From the NCBI GenBank assembly GCA_022600605.1, contig JAHZKD010000265.1:1-33772 (forward strand): a stretch of DNA of 33,772 nt, written 5' to 3'. Positions 16,778 to 24,829 of the stretch are shown here, piece after piece (within the stretch, counting starts at the first letter, position 1; each line of letters begins with the position of its first letter). Position numbers and translations under genes: made by a program. The notes beneath the pieces were generated by a model that was given only the letters and a program-made list of their open reading frames with translations, was not told where the DNA came from and did not search any database. The stretch is from Actinomycetes bacterium. Its GTDB lineage: Bacteria > Actinomycetota > Actinomycetes > Mycobacteriales > Mycobacteriaceae.

Positions 16778-17374
16778 TTGAAACTCAACGCTATTGAGCG
16801 AGTGCTGATGAACAACCCTGTTCGCGCGGCACACCAGCATCGCCGTGAGGCAGCGTGGTTTCGAAGATTGGCCGGAGGCGCGCTGTCGGGCCAGCGCGTG
16901 CTTGAGGTGGGGTGCGGACGGGGGGTCGGCGCCGAGGTGATCTTGGACCGCCTTGGTGCTGCGGAGGTCACCGCTTTTGATCTCGACGAGTCTATGGTGG
17001 AGTTGGCGAGCAAGCGGCTAAGTGGGCGTCCCGTGTCGTTGTCGGTGGGCGACGTATGCGATATCACCGAAGCTGCGGCCGCAGTCGATACCGTCGTGGA
17101 CTTTGGGATCATCCATCATGTCCCCGATTGGCAGCAGGCCGTCGCCGAGATCGCCCGCGTACTCAGCCCGGGTGGGCTACTACTTTTTGAAGAGGTGCCG
17201 CGGCGGATGCTGGAGAGCTGGGCTTTCCGCACATTCACTGTGCATCCGAGCGAAAACCGCTTTGAGTCAGACGAGTTTGCCGCTGAACTAGCCCGCAACG
17301 GGCTACACGGGACTGGGCGAATCGAAAAGCATCTCGGTAGCATGGTGTTCGTTGGCGCCGCACGCAAAATTTGA
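16778..17374 (+). CDS. Class I SAM-dependent methyltransferase (2)
   Basis: 198 residues from TTG 16778, chosen because AAAGGAAG ends five bases upstream. SAM motif I is VLEVGCGRG (about 41-49), the acidic strand-2 end is FDLDESMVELA, motif II SVGDVCDI, strand 4 VVDFGIIHHVPDWQQA and motif III ARVLSPGGLLLFEEV. It is a Methyltransf_11-type enzyme of unknown substrate, only distantly like the methyltransferase at 15679. It converges with the SHOCT gene (stops 43 bases apart). Confidence 0.85.
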   Translation: MKLNAIERVLMNNPVRAAHQHRREAAWFRRLAGGALSGQRVLEVGCGRGVGAEVILDRLGAAEVTAFDLDESMVELASKRLSGRPVSLSVGDVCDITEAAAAVDTVVDFGIIHHVPDWQQAVAEIARVLSPGGLLLFEEVPRRMLESWAFRTFTVHPSENRFESDEFAAELARNGLHGTGRIEKHLGSMVFVGAARKI

Positions 17375-17416
17375 ACGCGTGCAACGTGATTTACCGTGAA
17401 TTGGCGACGCCATCGG

Positions 17417-17692
17417 TTATGGACGTGTGTGGCTGAGAATGACCGCCATGCGTTGGCGATATTCGGTTTCGTCGATGTCACCGCGGGCAAACCGGTTCGC
17501 GAGCACTTCTTCGGCTGAGGGTGAGTGCGTGGTTGGCAGCGTGGGGGCCGAGTTGTTGGTGTTGGCTGTACGGAAGCTGAGCCGGATCAGTGCGACGATG
17601 CCGACAATGATCAGTGTCCAGAACAGCAGCATGCCGATACCCATGCCGGCGTAGCCCCACCAGCCCATGTCGTGGTCATACCAGAACATCAT
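17417..17692 (-). CDS. SHOCT-domain small membrane protein
   Basis: 91 residues from ATG 17692 with GGAGGA ten bases upstream. The N-terminus is Met/Trp/Tyr/His-rich (MMFWYDHDMGWWGYAGMGIGM), then one membrane segment (FWTLIIVGIVALIRL), a Ser/Thr/Pro linker and a C-terminal SHOCT motif (EEVLANRFARGDIDETEYRQRM). SHOCT tails are short oligomerisation motifs. The Met/His-rich exported end and the place after the multicopper oxidase suggest a copper-related accessory. A TGTGAAGATT element (on the plus strand) at 17797-17806 may mark its own promoter. Confidence 0.85.
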   Translation of the reverse strand: MMFWYDHDMGWWGYAGMGIGMLLFWTLIIVGIVALIRLSFRTANTNNSAPTLPTTHSPSAEEVLANRFARGDIDETEYRQRMAVILSHTRP

Positions 17693-17796
17693 GATCGTTC
17701 CTCCTATGTGTGACTCCAGTGTGAGTGCCAGAGAAGGACATCGACAGGGCCGAAAGGACTTTCTTTCCAAGGTCTTGCGTAGTCCTGCGGCGGCGA

Positions 17797-17806
17797 TGTG
17801 AAGATT
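17797..17806 (-). promoter_or_regulatory. AATCTTCACA element upstream of the SHOCT gene
   Basis: Reads AATCTTCACA on the minus strand, 105 bases before the SHOCT start and inside the gap after the oxidase gene. It shares its 10 bases with the longer sites at 19667-19689 and 31457-31479 but lacks their upstream TCTT half. Confidence 0.35.
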
Positions 17807-17824
17807 GCGCTGGGGTTCTGCACG

Positions 17825-19375
17825 TCAACTCCGGTAGTTGAGGCTGGTCATCATGCCAGCCTCTTGGTGATAGGTGTTGTGGCAGTGCAGCATCCAGATG
17901 CCTGGGTTGTCGGCGACGAACCGGACGGTTACTGATTCCATCGGAAGGACGTTCACCGTGTCTTTCCGGGGGCCCGGACTGCCGTCGGGCTTGACGACCT
18001 GGAATGTGTGGCCGTGCAGGTGTATCGGATGCCACATCATCGTGGAATTGGCGAACGTCAATGTCGCGTGCTGACCCTGTTGGATCGTCAGGGGGGCGGT
18101 GTCGTTGTAGGGGCGGCCGTTGATCATCCAGTTGTAGTCCATCATGGTGCCCGATAGCTGCGCGGTGAGCGCGGCATCGATCTTGCCGGATTCCAGCACT
18201 ACCTCCGGGGCTGCGGTGAACGTATCGACGGTGCCCACCCGCCCCTGCAGCTCTGACGGAAGGAACGCCGGGTCCGGCGCGCTACCCGCGCCGGTCGACA
18301 GCAGTGCTCGGGCCAGCGCGTTCTTGCCTTCAGCGGCGGCCACCAGGGGAAACACCCCATCTCCTGCGGTGACCACCACGTCGTAGCGTTCCCCCATCCC
18401 CAGCAGCACCGCATCGACCTCGGTGGGCACCACGGGAAAGCCATCGGTGTGGGTGACCGTCATCCGGTGCCCGGCCAGCGCAACCCGAAAGGCGGTGTCG
18501 GAGCCGGCATTGATGATACGGATGCGTACCCGCTGGCCCGGTTTGGCCGCGAACGTCGTCGCTGCGCCGGGTATCCGCCCGTTTATCAGGTAGTACGGGT
18601 AGCTGACATCACCGGCGTCCCCGCCCAAGAGGTCGCTCACTCCGGCGCCGCCGACACCGGGCACCTCAGACATTCCCTCCGCGCCATGGGCTCCCATGCC
18701 AGGCATTGCAGGCATCGATGATCCATGCCCGGCCCCGCCCATCGACTGCAGTCCGCCGTAAATCTGCTGCGGGCTGCTGCCTACGCCGGCAGTCCAGTCG
18801 TCGAGCATCACGATCCACTCGGCGTCGTAGCGGCCCGGCTCTGCGGGATCGTCGATGATCACCGGCACGTAGAGCCCGTAGTCGGCATCCAATCCGGTGT
18901 GCGGGTGCGCCCAGTAGGTACCCGGGTACGGGGAGGTGAAGCGATACGTGAACCGGTCGGCGGGGTTGATGTTCGGTGTGGCCGGCGACGCACCATCCAT
19001 GTCGTTACGCAACGCGAGGCCGTGCCAATGCATCGACGAGGGATGCTTGAGTCCGTTGGCGACGTTGACCACCAACTCATCGCCGACTCCCGCGCGGATC
19101 AAAGGCCCGGGAACCTGGTCGTTGTAGGCCAGTGTGCGCGCCAGCGGGCCACCCAGATCGATATCCGACTGAGCAGCAGTCAGGTTCGCCGATACGGACT
19201 TGCCGGTGTGCGGCCGAGCAGCCTCAGCTGCAGCGACGGCGTCAGGGCTGGTGGTACCGGCTACGGGAGGGCTGCTTGGCCGTTGGCAGGCGGCCAATGT
19301 GACACCACTGGCCAGGGCGGCCGCCAGGAAACTCCTGCGGCTCAACGGACTTGCGCTCAGAAGCTGTTCACCCAT
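17825..19375 (-). CDS. mmcO: Multicopper oxidase (MmcO-like), Tat lipoprotein
   Basis: 516 residues, close to the size of M. tuberculosis MmcO (Rv0846c). The N-terminus has a twin-arginine motif (SRRSFL, Arg13-Arg14) and a lipobox LAAC (Cys30), so a folded, copper-loaded lipoprotein is exported. All four copper-ligand motifs are present: HWHG (116-119), HPH (157-159, YWAHPHTG), HPIHLHGHTF, and HCHNTYHQEAGMM near the C-terminus, giving the type 1 His-Cys-His-Met site. A Met/His/Gly-rich loop (around SSMPAMPGMGAHG) sits in the middle domain, as in CueO-type cuprous oxidases. It likely oxidises Cu(I) to the less toxic Cu(II) outside the membrane. AGGTAGG precedes the ATG. Confidence 0.93.
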   Translation of the reverse strand: MGEQLLSASPLSRRSFLAAALASGVTLAACQRPSSPPVAGTTSPDAVAAAEAARPHTGKSVSANLTAAQSDIDLGGPLARTLAYNDQVPGPLIRAGVGDELVVNVANGLKHPSSMHWHGLALRNDMDGASPATPNINPADRFTYRFTSPYPGTYWAHPHTGLDADYGLYVPVIIDDPAEPGRYDAEWIVMLDDWTAGVGSSPQQIYGGLQSMGGAGHGSSMPAMPGMGAHGAEGMSEVPGVGGAGVSDLLGGDAGDVSYPYYLINGRIPGAATTFAAKPGQRVRIRIINAGSDTAFRVALAGHRMTVTHTDGFPVVPTEVDAVLLGMGERYDVVVTAGDGVFPLVAAAEGKNALARALLSTGAGSAPDPAFLPSELQGRVGTVDTFTAAPEVVLESGKIDAALTAQLSGTMMDYNWMINGRPYNDTAPLTIQQGQHATLTFANSTMMWHPIHLHGHTFQVVKPDGSPGPRKDTVNVLPMESVTVRFVADNPGIWMLHCHNTYHQEAGMMTSLNYRS

Positions 19376-19393
19376 GGCCTACCTCGCACTGGC

Positions 19394-19606
19394 TCATCTG
19401 AAGTAACCTGCCCGATCGGTCCGCGTACTCGCTATACGTACCGGCGGTTTCTCGCCGGCAATCCTGCTCGTATTGGCTGGGGTGATCGAATGACCTGACC
19501 TGAATAAGGCGAGCACGCCCACGACGACACCAATCCACAGCACGAGCAAACCCGCAGCTGCCAAAAAGGCGGACTCCGAACCGATTGCCGACCACTCTAG
19601 GACCAC
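19394..19606 (-). CDS. Small membrane protein upstream of the multicopper oxidase
   Basis: 70 residues from GTG 19606 with CGGAAC upstream. One hydrophobic segment (FLAAAGLLVLWIGVVVGVLALF) and a basic, Ser/Thr-rich tail. No family recognised. It stops 18 bases before the oxidase ATG on the same strand, so it is probably the first gene of that operon. An overlapping frame (to 19595) lacks membrane character and was set aside. Confidence 0.5.
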   Translation of the reverse strand: MVLEWSAIGSESAFLAAAGLLVLWIGVVVGVLALFRSGHSITPANTSRIAGEKPPVRIASTRTDRAGYFR

Positions 19607-19666
19607 TGACGTTCCGTTTCTCTCGTCTTCCCAGGATGGACCGGGCTATCCACGAAATCGATGATG

Positions 19667-19689
19667 GTTGTGTGAAGATTTACTCAAGA
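19667..19689 (-). promoter_or_regulatory. Shared regulatory motif, copy 1 (TCTT, 11 bases, AATCTTCACACAAC)
   Basis: On the minus strand TCTTGAGTA is followed directly by AATCTTCACACAAC; the two TCTT units are 11 bases apart, as in direct-repeat sites of OmpR-family regulators. It lies 61 bases upstream of the oxidase operon. The site at 31457-31479 is nearly the same. Confidence 0.5.
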
Positions 19690-19818
19690 CTTCGCCGGGT
19701 CCTGGCGGGCCATATACACCGCGAACAGTTCGAGGACGACGTTCTGCCACAACGGGACAGAAGCAGCCCTGTCGACCCGAACAGGTGCCGGAGTAGTGGC
19801 CGATCCGGGTGCCCAAGG

Positions 19819-19845
19819 AATACTATTGACAGTGATGTCAGTATT
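19819..19845. promoter_or_regulatory. Candidate TetR operator over the tetR start
   Basis: AATACT (19819-19824) and AGTATT (19840-19845) form a perfect outer inverted repeat, and TGACA/TGTCA an inner one. TTGACA (19826-19831) within it looks like a -35 box. Position fits autorepression by the TetR protein. Confidence 0.5.
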
Positions 19846-20491
19846 GATTCAAACTGTGGTTGTGGCTGGTCGAAGCCGGCGTCGTCTGGCGCCCGAGACT
19901 CGGCGTCAGGAGTTGCTGGACGCGTTGGCTGCCGAGCTCGCGGAGACGCAGTGGCATCGGATCAGCGTGCCGATGGTCGTACGCCGCGCGGGCGCGTCCC
20001 AGGGGCTCTTCTACCGTTACTTCGGAGATCTGGACGAGGCGTTCATTGCCTTGGTCGATGACCGGATTGTGCCGCGATTGTCCGACATAGGGGGTCGTCT
20101 GCGCCTCGACGTCGGGTCGCCCGAGGCGGTCGAGGCGATGTTGACGGGCTGGTTCGAGGGCCTGGCCGAGCTGATGGTCGATGAGCCCCACGTAATCAAG
20201 GCGACGTTGTTGGCCGCGCCGACGGGAGCGGGCGCTGCCGCGGACTACTGCCGTGGCCTCCTCGATGAACTTCGGCAGTGGGGTCAGGGATTGCTCGAGC
20301 AGGTGAACGGGACGGGTCCCTACCGAAAGGTCGATGCCGCGTTGGTCGCCCACATGGTCGTGGGGATGACGGTGCAGTGCGTGTCGACGGGGATGGGCGC
20401 CATCGATCCTGCTCGCTGGGCGAGCGAGATGGCGCGCTTCGAGGCTTTCGGGTTGCTGCGCCGTGATGAGGTAGGACGGGAGATTTCATGA
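19835..20491 (+). CDS. TetR-family transcriptional regulator
   Basis: 218 residues from ATG 19835. If TTGACA at 19826 is the -35 box, the true start may be a GTG at 19856 or 19862, giving an N-terminus VAGRSRRRLAPETRRQELLDA. The helix-turn-helix is at about RISVPMVVRRAGASQGLFYRYF, and FGDLDEAFIALVDD is the usual following helix. The C-terminal ligand domain is helical and not informative. It overlaps the ABC ATPase gene by four bases (ATGA), so it very likely controls the exporter in the same operon. Confidence 0.88.
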   Translation: MSVLIQTVVVAGRSRRRLAPETRRQELLDALAAELAETQWHRISVPMVVRRAGASQGLFYRYFGDLDEAFIALVDDRIVPRLSDIGGRLRLDVGSPEAVEAMLTGWFEGLAELMVDEPHVIKATLLAAPTGAGAAADYCRGLLDELRQWGQGLLEQVNGTGPYRKVDAALVAHMVVGMTVQCVSTGMGAIDPARWASEMARFEAFGLLRRDEVGREIS

Positions 20492-21177
20492 GCATCGAAC
20501 ACCGTGGCGAGCCCAAGTCGGGGACGAATCCGGCGAGCACTTCGGGACAGGTGCTGACTGCTGCCGGGGTGTGGAAGGCGTATCGGCGGGGTTGGTGGCC
20601 GCGGCGCCGGACGTTGCCGGTGCTCAAGGGCGCCGATGTGGCGCTGCAATCCGGCGAGGTGGTCGGGCTGGTCGGGGAGAATGGTTCGGGCAAGAGCACG
20701 TTGATGAAGGTCTTGGTGGGTGATTTGGTCGCCGATGCGGGCACGGTGGAAAGAACTCCAAGCTTCGGGTATTGCCCACAGGTGCCGGTGCTGTACGAAC
20801 GGCTGAGCTGTGATGAACATCTTGAGCTGTTCGGTGCCGCGTACGACCTGGACGCCGGTGAACTGGCGCGATCGCGCGAGCAGCTGTACGAGGAACTGGA
20901 CTTTGCTCGGTTCGCCGAGACCAGGGTCGAGGAACTTTCAGGGGGGACGCGGTCGAAGCTGAATCTGTCGCTGGCGATGCTGCACGATCCGGCGCTGCTG
21001 TTCCTGGACGAGCCCTACGCCGGATTCGATTGGGATACCTACCAGCGGTTCTGGCAGCTCACCGCCGAGCGACGTGACGCCGGGGCGAGCCTGTTGATCA
21101 TCACCCATTTCATCGCCGATGAGGAGCGCTTCGACCGGATCTATGACCTGATCGACGGGCGTACGGTGCCGCGATGA
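20488..21177 (+). CDS. ABC transporter ATP-binding protein
   Basis: 229 residues. Walker A GENGSGKST (63-71), Q-loop YCPQVP, signature LSGGTRSKLNLSLAML, Walker B LLFLDEPYAGFDWDT and switch His in LLIITHF. The form is the drug/antibiotic exporter subtype (ABC-2 export) with a single cytosolic domain. Overlaps the regulator upstream and the permease downstream by four bases each, so a complete tetR-ATPase-permease unit is present. Substrate unknown. Confidence 0.92.
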   Translation: MSIEHRGEPKSGTNPASTSGQVLTAAGVWKAYRRGWWPRRRTLPVLKGADVALQSGEVVGLVGENGSGKSTLMKVLVGDLVADAGTVERTPSFGYCPQVPVLYERLSCDEHLELFGAAYDLDAGELARSREQLYEELDFARFAETRVEELSGGTRSKLNLSLAMLHDPALLFLDEPYAGFDWDTYQRFWQLTAERRDAGASLLIITHFIADEERFDRIYDLIDGRTVPR

Positions 21178-22658
21178 GCGCGGCGCTGAGCTTCACTGGC
21201 CAGTGGCTGGTTGGGTACTGGCGGCGCCCGCTCAACGTTGTGCTGTTGGTCGCGGTCCCGGTGGTCTTCGTGATCTTGTCCGCCGGCGCCTTGGCCGACT
21301 TTGCCGACATCCTGGGTGGCGCAGCCGATGTGGGGGACGTGGAGGCGGCCACCGCGGGGTGGGCCGCTGCAGTCCTGGCCGGGGTGGCCGGGTTCTTCCA
21401 CGTGTCCCAATCCCGTGAGGCCGATCGGCGTCTGGCCGCAGCCGGGGCTGGTGCGGGCCCGGTGGTCGTGTCGAGACTGGTGTCGACGCTGGCGCTGGCT
21501 GTGGTGGCCTCGGCAGGGGCGTTGGTGGCGCTGGCCGTTCGCACCGATGTGGCCGGGACGTGGAGGGTGATCGGGGCCACGGTGTTGTCTGCATTGATCT
21601 ATGCGGGGTTCGGGGTCTTGGTGGGGGCGCTGGTGCGCTCGGAGATGAACGGGTCGCTGATCGTGGTGTTCGCCTGGATTTTCGACGTGTTCTTCGGTCC
21701 GGCCATGGGGGGTACTGCTCCGGCACTCCGGCTGTTCCCGCTGCATTTCCCGACTTTGGTGGTGACCGATGTGGCCTCCGGGCACAGCGGTGCCCTCGGC
21801 GATCTTGGTCTGTCGCTGATGTGGGCGGCCGGCAGTGTCGTGGCGGCGTCGGTGGCGCTGGTGGTGACGACGCGCCCTCACAAGCATGGGTCCCGAGATG
21901 TGAGCCCCGCTCGACGACGGGTGACAGTCGCACTCGTTGCGGCTGGTCGTCAACTGCGCCGGATGCCGGTGATGTGGATTCTCATTATCGGGCTACCGGT
22001 CGCGTTCATCTCGGCATCGATCGTGGTCACCCCGGATAACCCGACCCTGGTGGAACTAGTGGACGACGGCGGACGGGGACTCTCGATGATCTCCATGGCC
22101 GATGTCCATGGGGCGATCATGGTGCCCATCACCATCGGGTTCCTGGCCTCTCTCGCCGGGCTTTTCGTGATCCTGGACTCGGCCCAGGCCGACCGGCGCC
22201 TGTCGCTCACTCAGTTCCGACGGGGTGAGATCCTGGCTGTGCATATGACGGTGATCGCCGCGGCAGCACTAATCGCAACGGCGGTCTCGATAGGAGTCAC
22301 CGCGGTCAGCTTCGATGCGGTGAACTGGCCGATTTTTGTGGGAGCAAACGTACTGGTCGCACTGACCTATGCCACGATCGGTGTCATCGTCGGCCCGATC
22401 TTCGGTCGCCTCGGGGGCCTGTACTTGTTGTTGGTGATCCCGTTCATCGACATCGGCCTAGCCCAGAACGCGATGTTCGACGCCGCCCCACCCGCATGGG
22501 GCAAGTTCATGCCCGCCCACGGCGCAGTCCGGGTGATGATGGACGGCGCCTTCACGTCAAGCTTCGATGAGACCGGCGCCCTGCTCCTAGCGCTCGGATG
22601 GCTGGCCGCGCTCACCGCAACCGCCGCGGTGGTGTTCCGCCGCGTCACGGTGAGATGA
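21174..22658 (+). CDS. ABC-2 type permease, two fused half-units
   Basis: 494 residues with about 12 membrane segments in two similar halves, split near residue 240 by a basic stretch (RPHKHGSRDVSPARRR). In each half an early FFHVSQSREADRRLAAAG or FVILDSAQADRRLSLTQFR block follows the first pair of segments. This internal repeat shows two ABC-2 permease units fused in one chain, enough to form the whole channel with two copies of the ATPase. No substrate is suggested by the sequence. Confidence 0.85.
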   Translation: MSAALSFTGQWLVGYWRRPLNVVLLVAVPVVFVILSAGALADFADILGGAADVGDVEAATAGWAAAVLAGVAGFFHVSQSREADRRLAAAGAGAGPVVVSRLVSTLALAVVASAGALVALAVRTDVAGTWRVIGATVLSALIYAGFGVLVGALVRSEMNGSLIVVFAWIFDVFFGPAMGGTAPALRLFPLHFPTLVVTDVASGHSGALGDLGLSLMWAAGSVVAASVALVVTTRPHKHGSRDVSPARRRVTVALVAAGRQLRRMPVMWILIIGLPVAFISASIVVTPDNPTLVELVDDGGRGLSMISMADVHGAIMVPITIGFLASLAGLFVILDSAQADRRLSLTQFRRGEILAVHMTVIAAAALIATAVSIGVTAVSFDAVNWPIFVGANVLVALTYATIGVIVGPIFGRLGGLYLLLVIPFIDIGLAQNAMFDAAPPAWGKFMPAHGAVRVMMDGAFTSSFDETGALLLALGWLAALTATAAVVFRRVTVR

Positions 22659-22698
22659 CCATACACACGCGGCCGAATCCATGACCCGACACTCGTAG

Positions 22699-22720
22699 CG
22701 GCTAGGGGTCCGTCTAGCCG
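22699..22720. terminator. Hairpin after the ABC permease
   Basis: CGGCTAG-N8-CTAGCCG, a perfect 7-base stem 40 bases after the permease stop. There is no T-run, as is common for mycobacterial hairpin terminators. Confidence 0.45.
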
Positions 22721-22763
22721 GGATGGCTCGACCTCATCAAGCACGACGACCACCGGATCAACC

Positions 22764-23015
22764 ATGACGACCACCGGTGCCCAGCCGACTGGCGCGCATC
22801 GGTGGGGGGCGGCGCCCGGTACCGCCGTGCGGGTGCAGCTGACTGAAATGCGTCTCGAATGAGGCCTTTCACCAGGTAGGTATACGTTTGCCTTGAGCAA
22901 CGAGGGCACGCTGCTGCATACCCTAGAAATTGAGGGTGGTGGTCTCGAACAGGCCACCGACACGTTGAGTGCCGGGGTGTACGCCCGGTTGGCAACCACG
23001 ACGGGCAGGGCATGA
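22764..23015 (+). pseudogene. Decayed cupredoxin (plastocyanin-like) gene fragment
   Basis: From ATG 22764 the frame holds TAVRVQLTEMRLE, a TGA stop at 22860-22862, then SPGRYTFALSNEGTLLHTLEIEG, the typical core of small cupredoxin domains (strand-loop with N-x-G and His-x-x-E). It ends at TGA 23013-23015 without the C-terminal Cys-His-Met ligand loop. A segment before the SPG block is probably deleted. Non-functional as it stands. Confidence 0.65.
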
Positions 23016-23399
23016 ACACAACGATCACGTTGTCCGGGTACGACTTTGACCGCCGCATCTGGGCGCCCACTGAGCGTGAGTGTCAGCGGCGGGCGCCGAC
23101 GGCTCGAGCCAGGGAATTCGCGCATGGCCAGTTGGTGTGCGCAACGTATTCGGGCTTGGCGCGGCCATGAGGCTGTGTTGCGCTATCGCGGGGATGAGCA
23201 CCGACTTCGCGCAATCGGATTCGATCGCACCGATGGTGCGCGACCGTACTTCCACGGGCCTCGGGACATTCTCCTCGATGGATCAGTCACGATCTCTCTC
23301 CACAGAGACGTTTAGCGGTGATCCTGGGTGGGTATAGGAGTCCACTTGAGGCACAACAGGATAGTTCAGTCGAGAAGAGCCCAGGAGCGGCAGACCGCG
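23016..23399. other. Gene-free stretch
   Basis: Several open frames on both strands, none with family features, ribosome sites or clear codon character. Probably decayed sequence between two gene relics. Confidence 0.4.
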
Positions 23400-23553
23400 A
23401 TGAAGGCGTACACCGACGCCCATCCAGACGTGGCGGCCGCGTTCCAGAGCATCCGCCAACCGGTCAAGGATCTGAACGTGAGCTGCGGCCCGGCCCCAAG
23501 GCATGATGCCCGGCGGCATGGCGGCCCAGGACGGCATGATGCCCGGACTGTGA
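23400..23553 (+). pseudogene. Remnant of a haemophore-like/Met-rich secreted protein
   Basis: AYTDAHPDVAAAFQSIRQPV with KDLNVSC resembles the helical repeat of mycobacterial haemophore-related proteins (a HPDV motif, then a Cys). A frame change near 23495-23503 leads to MMPGGMAAQDGMMPGL and a stop, a Met/Gly-rich tail of the kind seen in copper-binding proteins here. No signal peptide remains. The family reading is moderate. Confidence 0.45.
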
Positions 23554-23920
23554 ATCGGCTGCGACAGTTGTGGTCGATGACCGTTGATCACGCTGTTGGG
23601 CGACAACCACTTTGCCCACACCACTAGGTTCTGCCCTCGTGCAGGGCAAGGCCTGCGGTCGTTGTGGTCGACACCTCGGCCTGGTTGCTCGGTGATTGGG
23701 CGCAGACGTGCGGTACGGCGAACTGCGCTGCCGTCGTTGCCTACGGGGATCGCGGTCACGATCACTGCCGCCAACGGGGACGCGTACTGTGCCTCAGTGC
23801 GCTGGGCGGCACTCATCGAATCCGGCCCATGGTGCTCAACCTGAATGCCCTCGAACAAACACTGCCTGAACGGCTTCAAGGCCTTGTGAGGCTTCAGTTA
23901 TAGGAGAGGTACCGGTAAGA
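23554..23920. other. Gene-free stretch
   Basis: No gene that I can support. AGGAGAGG at 23902-23909 is the ribosome site of the broken reading frame that follows. Confidence 0.4.
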
Positions 23921-24128
23921 ATGGAACGTATAGCCCGAACTCGCTTCCAGGCCCCCGCGAGTGTCGCGGGCAAGTGTCCTGTTTTGTAACGGTCCTCAGT
24001 GCCCACAGTCATCCGCTGCCATCCACGCATTGCTGAAAGCCGGCCATCCCACTTCCTCCCTGGCCTATTACCGGGGCGGACTGCACGACTGGGTTACCCT
24101 GGCGATGCCTACAAGAGCAATTCGGTAA
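23921..24128 (+). pseudogene. Rhodanese-domain remnant
   Basis: ATG 23921 follows AGGAGAGG but its frame stops at 23989. In another frame, from 23976 to the TAA at 24126-24128, 50 codons encode the C-terminal half of a rhodanese: VLFCNGPQCPQSSAAIHALL carries the active-site loop Cys (CNGPQC), and YYRGGLHDWVTLAMPT is the family's end. The N-terminal half is missing, so the gene is broken. Rhodaneses transfer sulfane sulfur, which fits the thiosulfate link of CysK2. Confidence 0.75.
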
Positions 24129-24366
24129 ACCTGCGTTTCGCCCGAATCCGGGCAACCAGGACACCCGATCCATCCAGGGTTTGATGCGCCCACTTGCGCG
24201 CAGTCTGGACTATGCTGGCACCGGCAGTCAGGCAACTTCACGCCCTCGGCGAACCACCTGAGATGACCCGCCATTGCGAGGAAGTTGAATCCCCTTACCT
24301 TTCAGGCGATTCAAAGCGGCGACTTTCGTCGCGTCAGTCTCCACCATGCCGTCCGCGCGCCATCCA
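24129..24366. other. Gene-free stretch
   Basis: Open frames on both strands but none with recognisable features; probably relic sequence. Confidence 0.35.
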
Positions 24367-24534
24367 TCAGGCTAACGGCAGAAGGAGCAGCACCGCGCCG
24401 CCCGCGATGATCCAGGCGGCAGCACCGCCCCAGCCAGACCCTGCGCCGGATAGGCCACCCGGGCCCGCGAACACATTCGCGGCTTCGGCGCTATCAGTCA
24501 CGAGTACATCCTTCAATCGGTCAGTATCGGTCAT
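24367..24534 (-). CDS. Small membrane protein, 55 residues
   Basis: ATG 24534 to TGA 24367. A short polar, acidic start (TDTDRLKDVLVTDSAEAAN), a Gly-rich stretch (GPGGLSGAGSGWGG) and one C-terminal membrane segment (WIIAGGAVLLLLPLA). GGGGG at about -14 is a poor ribosome site. It follows the DUF2933-like gene on the same strand after 61 bases and could be co-transcribed. No family recognised. Confidence 0.45.
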   Translation of the reverse strand: MTDTDRLKDVLVTDSAEAANVFAGPGGLSGAGSGWGGAAAWIIAGGAVLLLLPLA

Positions 24535-24595
24535 AAGGGCGTACCCCCGGTGGAGGGGTTCAACCCCATCGTCTACGTGGAGTTTTCGTCTCTGA

Positions 24596-24829
24596 TTAGC
24601 CCTTGCGTTGCGAGAAGGGCTTGTCCATGGGCTCTCCTGGTGTGGCGCCGCTGTCCATCCCGCCGCGGTCTTGGTCGCCGCCCAGGCCGCGCATCATGAA
24701 AAACATCATCGCCGCGCAGCCACCCAGCAGAGCAAACAGCACCCAGCTGCCGCCATACCCGGTAATCAACAGCAGCGCCGCGATTGGGACAACCCCGACC
24801 ATCAGGTAGAGGTGCGTCTTGTGGTTCAT
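24596..24829 (-). CDS. DUF2933-like small membrane protein
   Basis: 77 residues from ATG 24829 after GAGGAG. The start MNHKTHLYLMVGVVPIAALL is that of the DUF2933 family, small two-segment membrane proteins often beside copper and heavy-metal genes. The second segment (VLFALLGGCAAMMFFMM) is Met-rich, and the tail is Gly/Asp-rich (LGGDQDRGGMDSG). Function unknown; a metal-linked role is inferred from context. Confidence 0.7.
   Translation of the reverse strand: MNHKTHLYLMVGVVPIAALLLITGYGGSWVLFALLGGCAAMMFFMMRGLGGDQDRGGMDSGATPGEPMDKPFSQRKG

Noticed and set aside
23664..23903. VVVDTSAWL reading, like the start of a PIN-domain toxin
   Set aside because: The acidic residues expected later in a PIN domain are absent, and there is no antitoxin partner.
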